From positions 1 to 64,000 of the forward strand of contig CALEJT010000084.1 of NCBI GenBank assembly GCA_937898685.1: a stretch of DNA of 64,000 bases, read 5' to 3'. This document shows positions 1 through 6,804 of the stretch, piece after piece (the stretch's first letter is position 1; each line of letters opens with the position of its first letter). The notes beneath the pieces are model-generated. The model ran no database searches. It was not told the DNA's origin and was given only the letters and a program-made list of their open reading frames with translations. A program made the translations under genes and the position numbers. This DNA comes from an uncultured Gammaproteobacteria bacterium. GTDB taxonomy: Bacteria > Pseudomonadota > Gammaproteobacteria > Pseudomonadales > Pseudohongiellaceae.

Positions 1-414
1 ATCGCGTTCGCTCGCTATCGCTCCTCACCGCGATCCTGCCGCAGCTCCTCGATTGAGTTCCGGTGGAGCTTCGTGGGTTCGGTGGATTGGGCTGGCTGTT
101 TTGCGCGAAGCCCAATGGGATGGCTGTGTGGTTCACTGCATGGCGAGGAGAGGCTTCGGGTGATATGACAGATCTGTAGTGACGGGTTTCGTTACGACAG
201 GGACGCTCAGCTTTCAGGCTGCAATCGCTCGCGTCCGACATTTCGCGCTGGTGTCGCGGTGCCACACCGAGCCTCGATGAGAAGAAGGGAGATGTCGTAG
301 AAACCGTTCTCCCATGCAGAGGTCCCGTGCCGCTGGAGTAAGGAGAGGAAACACTCCACTGAGCCAAGAGAGGCAAAGACGCATCTGCGCCATCGGCTCA
401 AGCAGTCCCCCTGC
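1..414. other. Non-coding left edge with one palindromic repeat
   Basis: No protein I recognise is encoded here. The short open frames have odd composition and no ribosome binding site. The only structure I can see is a copy of the GTTGGGCT-type palindrome at 86-116. The stretch lies downstream of ruvX. In P. aeruginosa, as I recall it, pyrR/pyrB follow ruvX, so the neighbourhood has probably been rearranged here. Confidence 0.5.
86..116. repeat. Dispersed palindrome, copy 1
   Basis: ATTGGGCT (86-93) and its exact complement AGCCCAAT (109-116) flank a 15-nt loop. The arms match the repeats at 13503-13610 and 20041-20350, so this belongs to a dispersed REP-like family in this genome. It would form a hairpin in RNA or single-stranded DNA. 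Confidence 0.6.
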
Positions 415-840
415 TCATCCTTCGAAATAGCTTTCCAACAGGAGCTGCGCCGCCAGCGCATCCACGAGGGCGCGGTCGTTGGGGCGCTTGCCGGCGCGTT
501 GGGCGTTCTGGCGGGTGATGTCGCGGGCTTCGCGGGTGGAGAGGCGTTCGTCGACGCCGTGTACGGGTTTGCCGTAGCGCTGTTCGAGTTTGTCCATGAA
601 CTGCCGCGCGCGGACGGTCATGTTGCCTTCGCTGCCGTCCATGTTGAAGGGCAGGCCGACCACGAAGGCATCGGGTTTCCACTTCTGTACGAGGGCGTCG
701 AGCTGGGCCCAGTCGGGTTCGAGCGCCTTCACCGGCAATACGGCGATGCCGCTGGCTGTGCAGGTGAGGGTTTGACCAACGGCAACGCCGAGTTTGCGCG
801 TGCCGTAGTCGAGGGCGAGCAGGGTCTGGTGCGAACTCAT
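415..840 (-). CDS. ruvX: Putative Holliday junction resolvase RuvX/YqgF
   Basis: The product is 141 residues, the usual YqgF/RuvX size, with an RNase H-like fold. The N-terminal motif LALDYGTRKLGVAVG (about residues 8-22) carries the first catalytic Asp. VVGLPFNMDGSEGNMT (about 60-75) and the VDERLSTREA segment (about 96-105) are the family signatures, and DALAAQLLLE near the C-terminus supplies the last acidic residue. Family members act in pre-16S rRNA 5' end maturation and have been proposed as Holliday junction resolvases. The start codon lies directly next to the yqgE stop codon, so the two are co-transcribed on the minus strand. The same pair occurs widely in gammaproteobacteria. Identification is firm; the exact biochemical role follows the family. 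Confidence 0.95.
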   Translation of the reverse strand: MSSHQTLLALDYGTRKLGVAVGQTLTCTASGIAVLPVKALEPDWAQLDALVQKWKPDAFVVGLPFNMDGSEGNMTVRARQFMDKLEQRYGKPVHGVDERLSTREARDITRQNAQRAGKRPNDRALVDALAAQLLLESYFEG

Positions 841-1422
841 TCAGCTGTAACCGACATCCGTGGTGAGCTGACTCATCGAGAAGCCGAGCGTGGCGGCGGC
901 CATGTCCGGCTTACGCGCGAAGTCGGTGGAGAAGATGATGTCGGTATTGGCGCGACAGGTGAACCAGGCGTTTTCGCTGAGTTCGCGTTCGAGCTGGCCC
1001 GGATACCAGCCGGCGCAACCGAGAGCGACGATGAAGTTTTCGGGGCCCTGGTTCTGACCGATGTCGATGAGTATCTCGCGCGAGGTGGTGAGCGTGAGTT
1101 TGTCGGTGATGGCGAGCGACGAGGGCCAGCGCGGCTTGTCGTCGTGCAGCACGAAACCTTTTTCCGTTTCCACCGGGCCACCGCTCAGCACGATCTGCGA
1201 AGCGCTGCGCGGACGACGGTCTTCGATCTCGAGTTGTTCGAGGATTTCCCACAGCTGCATGCGCAGGGGCAGATTGACGACGATGCCCAGCGCTCCATCC
1301 TCCGCATTGTGCCGCCAGATGTAGACGACGGTGTTGGCGAAGTAGGAGTCCTGCAATTGGGGCATGGCGATCAGAAAGTGATCGACCAAGGATGAGAAAG
1401 AGGTATCGGTGTCGTTGTTCAT
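841..1422 (-). CDS. yqgE: YqgE/AlgH family protein
   Basis: The product is 193 residues, typical of UPF0301 (YqgE/AlgH). Family signatures visible include HFLIAMPQLQDSYFANTVVYI near residues 15-35, GALGIVVNLPL near 42-52, and the GGPVE..KGFVLH segment near 80-92. A GCAGWYPGQLE segment lies near residue 135. It is a cytosolic alpha/beta protein with no established enzymatic activity; AlgH was named for effects on alginate regulation in Pseudomonas. It ends directly at the ruvX start, and the pair lies downstream of the tonB-like gene on the same strand, an order I recall from Pseudomonas. Confidence 0.94.
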   Translation of the reverse strand: MNNDTDTSFSSLVDHFLIAMPQLQDSYFANTVVYIWRHNAEDGALGIVVNLPLRMQLWEILEQLEIEDRRPRSASQIVLSGGPVETEKGFVLHDDKPRWPSSLAITDKLTLTTSREILIDIGQNQGPENFIVALGCAGWYPGQLERELSENAWFTCRANTDIIFSTDFARKPDMAAATLGFSMSQLTTDVGYS

Positions 1423-1599
1423 GGTGGACAGACTGTAGCGTGTTCCAATGTTGCGTGCATCAGGGCGGCACGCAGCTTTTCAAGCTTGGTACCTGGTTTT
1501 GCCGTAGCGGTACGAGCACGGTTGCGAGTGCGTTGCGCGAACGCGAACACAGCGAGGAAGGCGCTTGGCGCCTGCGAACGATGAGGTACTGCGCATGGT

Positions 1600-2274
1600 T
1601 CAGAAACTGGCGAAGGTGTCGCCGCGCAGGAACTGCCAGGTGCGGATGATCTCCAGCACCTCGGCGCGTTCGCGCAGCTCCGGCGTCAGTGGTGCGAAGG
1701 GTGCTGCCAACTGCACGATGCGCAGCGCGGCGGCGTCGAGTATCGGTTCGCCGGAAGAACGCAGGACGCGGACGTCGTTCACGGTGCCGTCGGGATTGAT
1801 CGCAACGAGCAAGCGCAGCGTGCCGTAGATGCCGGCTTCACTCGCTTCCTTCGGATAGTTCTGATTGCCGATGCGCTCGATGCGCTCGCTCCATTCGGCG
1901 AGATAGGAACTGTCGGCTTCGTCCTTCGGTGAGGTGGAGGTCAGTGTGTAACGGCGCGGACGTTGCGCGTAGTCCTGCCGATGCAGTTCCAACTGCGCGC
2001 GCAGTTCAGCCAGGCGTTGCTCGGGAGTGAGTGCCGACTCTGCTGCTGCGCTGGCAGGTGCGGGTTCTTCCGCTGCTCCGGGCGTGGGTTCGGGTATTTC
2101 GGTACGCAGCGTCGGTGCGAGCGTGATGTCGAGTACGGTGACTTCGGGCTTGGTCGGAAAGGTGAAACCGACACCGAGGATCAGAATCGCGTGCAGACAC
2201 AAAGAAAGGAACGCGGTGAAGCCGACGCGTTCCTTCGCTAGCTCGAGATCATCGGTCTCGGCCAGTGTGCTCAT
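1600..2274 (-). CDS. tonB: TonB-family energy transducer
   Basis: This 224-residue protein has one hydrophobic N-terminal anchor (about residues 18-38), then a Pro/Ala/Glu-rich periplasmic stretch (about 55-85). A C-terminal TonB domain follows (about 145-220), with YPKEASEAGIYGTLRLLVAINPDGTV and DAAALRIVQLAAPFAPL. TonB proteins pass proton-motive force from ExbB/ExbD to outer-membrane receptors. No exbB or exbD is nearby, so it may be a specialised TonB such as TonB3 of P. aeruginosa, which sits beside gshB and pilG and affects type IV pili. It begins one base after the gshB stop codon, so gshB and tonB are probably translated from one mRNA. The proline-rich spacer is shorter than in classical TonB. 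Confidence 0.85.
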   Translation of the reverse strand: MSTLAETDDLELAKERVGFTAFLSLCLHAILILGVGFTFPTKPEVTVLDITLAPTLRTEIPEPTPGAAEEPAPASAAAESALTPEQRLAELRAQLELHRQDYAQRPRRYTLTSTSPKDEADSSYLAEWSERIERIGNQNYPKEASEAGIYGTLRLLVAINPDGTVNDVRVLRSSGEPILDAAALRIVQLAAPFAPLTPELRERAEVLEIIRTWQFLRGDTFASF

Positions 2275-2275
2275 G

Positions 2276-3229
2276 TCAGCCCTTGCCGAGTTTGCGGGCG
2301 ATGCATTCCATCAGCTGTCCGGCGATGTCGATGCCGAAGGCTGCGTCGAGTTCACGTACACAGGTGGGGCTGGTGACGTTGATCTCGGTGAGATAGTCGC
2401 CGATCACGTCCAGGCCGACGAAGATCAGACCCTTTTCCTTCAAGGTGGGGCCCACCTGTGCGCAGATCCACTTGTCGCGCTCGCTCAATTCCTGTCCGCG
2501 TCCGGTGCCCCCGGCGGCGAGATTGCCGCGCGTTTCATTGGCAGCGGGAATGCGCGCCAGTGCGTAACCGATGTGCTCGCCGTCGATCATCAGGATGCGC
2601 TTGTCTCCGTGCACGATCTCCGGAATGTACTTCTGCGCCATGATCTGCTGCGTGCCGTGCCTGGTCAGCGTTTCGATGATCACGCTGAGGTTGGGGTCGT
2701 TCTGGCCCAGGCGGAAGATGCTGGAACCACCCATGCCGTCGAGCGGTTTGAAGATGACGTCGCCATGTTCGCGATGGAATTCGCGCAGCAGCTCCTTGCG
2801 GCGCGTGACGAGCACGGGCGGCTGACACTGCGGGAACTGCGTGGCGAACAGCTTCTCGTTGTAATCACGCAGACTCTGCGGCTTGTTGACAATCAGCGCG
2901 CCTTGTTGTTCCGCGCGTTCCAGAATGTGCGTGGCGTAGAGGAACTCATTGTCGAAAGGCGGATCCTTGCGCATCAGCACCACGTCCATGCTGCCGATTT
3001 CCTGGCGCACCATCTCGCCCAGCGAGTACCAGTCCGTCGGATCGTTGCGCACGGTCACGGGGCGCATGCAGCCCATGGCCACGTTCTGCGCCAGATACAT
3101 GTCACTCATTTCCATGTACCACAGTTCCCAGCCGCGCTTTTGAGCGGCGAGCAGCATGGCGAGCGTAGTGTCTTTCTTGAAGTTGATGGAGCCCATGGGG
3201 TCCATCACGACGGCGAGGCGTACGGTCAT
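2276..3229 (-). CDS. gshB: Glutathione synthetase
   Basis: GshB joins gamma-glutamylcysteine and glycine with ATP, the second step of glutathione synthesis. The 317-residue product matches the bacterial family length. It starts MTVRLAVVMDPMGSINFKKD. It contains DVVLMRKDPPFDNEFLYATH (about 80-100), the ATP-grasp lysine region DVIFKPLDGMGGSSIFR (about 155-172), GDKRILMIDGE (about 210-220) and the metal-binding TEINVTSPTC near residue 285. The frame is open well upstream, but homology begins at the ATG at 3227-3229, so I place the start there. An extended -10 (TGCTATACT) lies about 30 nt upstream. The first enzyme, GshA, is encoded at 43917-45485. Confidence 0.96.
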   Translation of the reverse strand: MTVRLAVVMDPMGSINFKKDTTLAMLLAAQKRGWELWYMEMSDMYLAQNVAMGCMRPVTVRNDPTDWYSLGEMVRQEIGSMDVVLMRKDPPFDNEFLYATHILERAEQQGALIVNKPQSLRDYNEKLFATQFPQCQPPVLVTRRKELLREFHREHGDVIFKPLDGMGGSSIFRLGQNDPNLSVIIETLTRHGTQQIMAQKYIPEIVHGDKRILMIDGEHIGYALARIPAANETRGNLAAGGTGRGQELSERDKWICAQVGPTLKEKGLIFVGLDVIGDYLTEINVTSPTCVRELDAAFGIDIAGQLMECIARKLGKG

Positions 3230-3259
3230 GCGGAGAATCCGGAGTAAAGATGGGGCGGG

Positions 3260-3265
3260 AGTATA
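3260..3265 (-). promoter_or_regulatory. Extended -10 promoter for gshB-tonB-yqgE-ruvX
   Basis: On the minus strand the sequence reads TGCTATACT, a TATACT -10 preceded by the TGn extension, about 30 nt upstream of the gshB start. No convincing -35 is visible, as is common for extended -10 promoters. It faces away from the pilG-like gene in the 147-bp divergent region. Confidence 0.55.
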
Positions 3266-3376
3266 GCAGAAGGTAATTTCGCCAAGCCCTTCGGCCTGTG
3301 CTAGACCGAAGGCCAGTCGGCCGGTGCATACCGCGCTCATCGGGCCGAGGGAATGGACGCAAAGGAGGAAGGTTGC

Positions 3377-3775
3377 ATGGAGGCAAGAACCGGAGCGGCG
3401 CCGATGCCGCGAGTCGTACTCGTGGATGGCAGCAGCGCCTGCCAGGCCACGGCCAGCGGAATCTTCAGCGGTACCGAATGGGAACTGCTGCGTGTGGAGG
3501 ACGCGCTCGACGGACTCTGTGCCATCGTCGACCAGGGACCGCGCGCAGTGCTGCTCGACGAAGCCTGTACACCGCTCGATCCCTGGGAATTCACCCAACT
3601 CGTCAAACATCATCCGCGTTATCGCAAGGTGCGCATCATCGTGCTTTGCCGGCGTGTGGACGTGGTTCTGCGGGCGCGGGCACGCGCGGTCGGTGTCGAT
3701 GCCTTGCTGCAAAAGCCCTTTGCGGCGGACGAAGTCCTGGCGCTGCTCAACAGCGAGGCGGATGTGGCGGCATGA
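3377..3775 (+). CDS. PilG-like receiver domain protein, partly degenerate
   Basis: This is a stand-alone receiver of 132 residues. It aligns by eye with PilG: PRVVLVDG at the beta1 acidic site, RAVLLDEACTPLDPWEF around the phospho-acceptor Asp (about residue 59), and ALLQKPF with the conserved Lys (about 112). The second acidic residue of the usual DD pair is Gly, and the Thr/Ser switch position reads VLCRR, so phosphorylation and signalling are probably altered. The start is the ATG at 3377, eight bases after a perfect AGGAGG (3363-3368), not the in-frame codon at 3353. In Pseudomonas, pilG follows gshB divergently, and the same position here supports the assignment. Its stop overlaps the next start (ATGA). 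Confidence 0.75.
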   Translation: MEARTGAAPMPRVVLVDGSSACQATASGIFSGTEWELLRVEDALDGLCAIVDQGPRAVLLDEACTPLDPWEFTQLVKHHPRYRKVRIIVLCRRVDVVLRARARAVGVDALLQKPFAADEVLALLNSEADVAA

Positions 3776-4161
3776 AGCACGTCGATTCAACGCCGGAGGT
3801 GCTGCTTGTTTGTGACAGCTCGCTCCTGGCGCCATTGCTGCAGGATTTGTGTATGGCAGCAGGCTGTCGTGTAACGCTGCTACCTGATGCGAGGGCAGCA
3901 CTCACACACCTGCAATCGCAAGCCGTGCCGCCCACATTGATCTTGGTGGAACTGTTGTTGGGGCCCGCAAGTGGCTTTCATGTTGCGCGTCGTTTGCGTG
4001 AACACTGCGCGGCGCCGCTCTGGCTCTTGAGCGGTACCGACCGTGGTTCGGATGAAGGTTGGGCGCCCACTACCGGTGCCTGTGGCGTACTGCGCTATCC
4101 CTTGCAGGCAGAGGTTTTGCGAAACGTGTTGGCCAAGTCGGGGGAGCGTGCGCATGACTGA
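3772..4161 (+). CDS. PilH-like pseudo-receiver with Asp-to-Glu at the acceptor site
   Basis: This 129-residue CheY-fold protein overlaps the preceding receiver by ATGA. The beta1 motif EVLLVCDSS keeps one acidic residue. The acceptor segment reads LILVELLLGPASGFHVARRL, aligning with the family pattern MDIVMPGLNGF, so Glu stands where Asp is phosphorylated. The usual LTKP lysine motif reads LRYP. It is therefore very unlikely to be phosphorylated; Glu could mimic a constitutively active state, which is inference. It occupies the pilH position after the pilG-like gene. The annotated start is internal to a longer open frame; upstream translation in that frame is the out-of-frame shadow of the first receiver. 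Confidence 0.7.
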   Translation: MKHVDSTPEVLLVCDSSLLAPLLQDLCMAAGCRVTLLPDARAALTHLQSQAVPPTLILVELLLGPASGFHVARRLREHCAAPLWLLSGTDRGSDEGWAPTTGACGVLRYPLQAEVLRNVLAKSGERAHD

Positions 4162-6214
4162 GAGAAGTTCAGCGCCGTCTGCGGCAGAAAGGGCACTGCA
4201 AGCGAAGTGTCTGGAACTTTGGCAACAGGTGCGCTCCGCCTTTCTCACGCGCCACAGAACGGCAGAGTGCGAAGCGCCACTCGCGCGGCTGTTTCGTTTG
4301 CAACAGTGGCTACCACAGGACCATCTGCGCGCCGCGGTCCTAATCCTCTTGGCGCCACTGCGTGCTCAATTGGCAGAAGGCGACAGAGAAGCGCGTGAAG
4401 AAGCGCTGAGTGAAATCCTGCGGCTCCTGGATGAAGCCTGCGACGGAGCACGACGTAGTTGGTTGAAGTTCCTGGCCGCATGTCGAAAGGCGCTCAACGA
4501 TGGGACGGAAGAACGCGCGCTACTCATCGCACGCTGTGTGCTCGCTTTGGCGGAGCAGCAAGGCGATGCCTCATTTGCACCACTGCGCGAGCCCGTTGCT
4601 TGGACGGCAGGGAACGGTGTCGGCAATGACAACTCCACGCGGGACGGCAGCGAAGATCCGCTGCAGCGCTGTTGGTCATTGCTGGATGCTGCAGAAGACG
4701 AGGTGCTGCGCTTGCAGCTCAGGCAAGAGGTGGAACGACTGCAGCAGCTGTTGCGCAGCAACAGGTGGGATCCCTCTTTTCTGGCGCAACGACTGCTCGC
4801 GCCGTGTCGACGCGTGGAGGCGCTGCTGCTTTGCATGGAACGGACGACGGCTGCGCATGAGTGGCAGCGCTGGCAGCTGATGTTGTGCAGCGCCTGTTAC
4901 TGCCGCAGGGAACCACCTGAAGAAGTTCTGCTGCAATGTTTTGGCTGGTTGTGGTCGCTGCATGAATTCGCGGCAGACGAAGAGAGTGCGCCGATCGACG
5001 TCGATGCAGGACTCTCCTTGCCAGCGATGCTGTCTGAGCCGGCGCGAGTCTTTGGCGAAGAACTCGCACCGGCGCCGATCAATGCCAACCAACTACGCCG
5101 CGCCTACGAACTTGCCGCAGTCGCCACACAACTCGACGGTGGTGCGGTTGCAGATGTGCTGCGCAGCGTTCATGCCTGCCTGGCCTGTCATTGGTCGATC
5201 GCTGCGCCCTTGGCGGCACCACTGTGCACCCTACTGCGCGAACTCGTAACTGCCATGCCGAATGGAACGAGTACAGCGTTGCTCGTCAGAGCGCTGTGGC
5301 GCGTGAGTGAGCTTTGGCCGGAGCCGAGTCGTAACGATCTCGCCATTCCACTTACAGAAGGCGATGGCGCCGTGGCGGGCAGCGTGCGTCTCGAAGCCGT
5401 GCCGGTACTGCTTGCCGGTGGTCTCGCCACGCTCACCTCGGTGCGGCGCGAGTGGTTCGTCTCGCGCGAAGGTTTTGCTACTCATCGCGCCGCACTGCGG
5501 CGTGAACTGCTCCTGCTCGAACGTGGCGCCGCGGCGGTGAAGGTACGCAGCGTGGAGTGCTACAGCACCTTGCTCCTGGAATTTCTTGCGGCGGTGGAAC
5601 TCGAGCCGGTTCATCACCCCTTCCCCGGCGACCTGCTTTGGCGGGCGCATGCGCATCTGGTGGAGCTGCTCGACGCGGCCGCCGCCTGGTGGGAAGCGCT
5701 GCCCGATGCGGTCTTGATGCAGGAATTGCGCGACTACAGCCGTGAGCAGAGCGAGCCCCTCGGCCAGGTGGCGGAAGCCGGCGCAGCGGATTGCTGTGCG
5801 GCGTGGGCGGGACTGGCGCGGAGCCTGAACGCCCAGGTGCAGTCCTTCGCGGCGGTGCTACAGGTGCGGATGAGATTCGACTTCGCGCGCTGCACTTGGC
5901 CCTGTGGTCCGGAGCAATTGAGCCGCTTGCAGGCGGCGCTGACGCCGCTGTTACGTTTTCTGCTTCTGGATTTCAGCCTGTCGCTCGAAGCGCGGCGGCA
6001 GCGCCATCTGCCGCTCACGGGCTGCCTCTGGCTGCGCGTCGCCACGATGGAGCCGTTGACGGTGGAATTACGCGATGACTCCGCGCGCGAACCGCCCTCG
6101 CCCGAGCAATGGCGGGAGTTGCAGCATCGCGTGCGCAAGCAGGGAGCCGCGGTGCTCGAATGCCATGAGACGCCGCTCGGCCGCTGCTTCACCCTGAGCC
6201 TAGGTTCCCCCTGA
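4154..6214 (+). CDS. Degenerate ChpA/CheA-like protein (candidate pseudokinase)
   Basis: The product is 686 residues, mostly alpha-helical and rich in Leu, Ala and Arg, with no signal peptide or membrane segment. I do not recognise the N-terminal 500 residues, which could be decayed Hpt or FimL-like helices. The last 130 residues match the CheA/ChpA ATPase layout by eye. LQAALTPLLRFLLLDFSLS aligns with the LxxLLRNAVDH N-box. EARRQRHLPLTGCLWLRV aligns with EERRAAGKPEEGTITL, VELRDDS with the DDG G1 box, and LGRCFTLSLGSP with the terminal GTTFTLRLP strand. The N-box Asn and His and the G1 Gly are absent. Translation begins at the ATG at 4154, overlapping the previous stop (ATGACTGA). The role is inferred from position and fold only. 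Confidence 0.55.
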   Translation: MTERSSAPSAAERALQAKCLELWQQVRSAFLTRHRTAECEAPLARLFRLQQWLPQDHLRAAVLILLAPLRAQLAEGDREAREEALSEILRLLDEACDGARRSWLKFLAACRKALNDGTEERALLIARCVLALAEQQGDASFAPLREPVAWTAGNGVGNDNSTRDGSEDPLQRCWSLLDAAEDEVLRLQLRQEVERLQQLLRSNRWDPSFLAQRLLAPCRRVEALLLCMERTTAAHEWQRWQLMLCSACYCRREPPEEVLLQCFGWLWSLHEFAADEESAPIDVDAGLSLPAMLSEPARVFGEELAPAPINANQLRRAYELAAVATQLDGGAVADVLRSVHACLACHWSIAAPLAAPLCTLLRELVTAMPNGTSTALLVRALWRVSELWPEPSRNDLAIPLTEGDGAVAGSVRLEAVPVLLAGGLATLTSVRREWFVSREGFATHRAALRRELLLLERGAAAVKVRSVECYSTLLLEFLAAVELEPVHHPFPGDLLWRAHAHLVELLDAAAAWWEALPDAVLMQELRDYSREQSEPLGQVAEAGAADCCAAWAGLARSLNAQVQSFAAVLQVRMRFDFARCTWPCGPEQLSRLQAALTPLLRFLLLDFSLSLEARRQRHLPLTGCLWLRVATMEPLTVELRDDSAREPPSPEQWRELQHRVRKQGAAVLECHETPLGRCFTLSLGSP

Positions 6215-6247
6215 ACCGTGCGGGCTGCAATGCGGCAGGGCTGCCGC

Positions 6248-6253
6248 TACAAT
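6248..6253 (+). promoter_or_regulatory. -10 box for the 6281-6781 membrane protein
   Basis: TACAAT lies at 6248-6253 in the same GCTACAATGCGCGG context as other -10 boxes here (for example 18092-18097). Transcription would begin near 6260, so translation must start downstream, which favours the TTG at 6281. Confidence 0.5.
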
Positions 6254-6280
6254 GCGCGGTCTTTGTTTTTGGGGGCAGTC

Positions 6281-6781
6281 TTGCGCACCTTGGGTTTTCA
6301 TTGGGGAGTATTCGGAGTCGTGGCCTTGCTGGTGTCGGCGGTGCTGCGTCTGAGCCCTCTCGTCGCAGAGCTGCGCTTTCATAGCCTGAGCACCCTGCAG
6401 TGGGTGGTGCTGGTCGGCTTCGGCATCTACATGCTCTACGCCGAAGGCATCAAGGGCTTTCATCGCAACTTCTCGCCGCGCGTCGTGGCCCGTGCCTACC
6501 ATCTACGTGAGCACTCGCTGCCCCTGCTCGCCCTGTTCGCGCCGCTCTTCTGCATGGGCTTCATCCACGCCACGAAAAAACGTCGTCTGACCTCGATCCT
6601 GGTCACGAGCGGCATCGTGGTATTGGTGCTCCTGGTGCGACTCTTGCCGCAGCCCTGGCGCGGCATCATCGATTGCGGTGTGGTGGCCGGCCTCGTGACC
6701 GGCATCGCTTCGCTGCTGTGGTTCTGGGCGCGTGCCGTGTTCCTGCGGCAGCCGCCGGCCGTGGCGCTCGATCTGCCCTGA
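6281..6781 (+). CDS. Predicted inner-membrane protein, function unknown
   Basis: The protein has about 166 residues with three or four hydrophobic helices: GVFGVVALLVSAVL (N-terminal), TLQWVVLVGFGIYML, the LTSILVTSGIVVLVLLVRLL segment, and VVAGLVTGIASLLWFWARAVF. A conserved-looking soluble loop YAEGIKGFHRNFSPRVVARAYHLRE separates the second helix from the rest. I do not recognise the family. The frame is open from a GTG at 6218, but a -10 box at 6248-6253 and a GGGGG five bases before the TTG at 6281 favour the TTG start. It is probably transcribed apart from the ChpA-like gene, although the gap is small enough for read-through. Confidence 0.65.
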   Translation: MRTLGFHWGVFGVVALLVSAVLRLSPLVAELRFHSLSTLQWVVLVGFGIYMLYAEGIKGFHRNFSPRVVARAYHLREHSLPLLALFAPLFCMGFIHATKKRRLTSILVTSGIVVLVLLVRLLPQPWRGIIDCGVVAGLVTGIASLLWFWARAVFLRQPPAVALDLP

Positions 6782-6804
6782 GCGCCACTTTCTCCTCTGA
6801 CTCC

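Noticed and set aside
499..1395. 298-codon plus-strand frame opposite ruvX and yqgE
   Set aside because: It is the antisense shadow of two well-recognised genes; the GC-rich composition keeps many such frames open.
2027..3247. 406-codon plus-strand frame opposite tonB and gshB
   Set aside because: Antisense to clear genes, rich in His and Arg, with no ribosome site or family match.
3230..3901. Upstream extension of the gshB frame giving a 541-residue protein
   Set aside because: The extra 224 residues run antisense through the receiver gene, show no family similarity, and gshB homology starts exactly at 3229.
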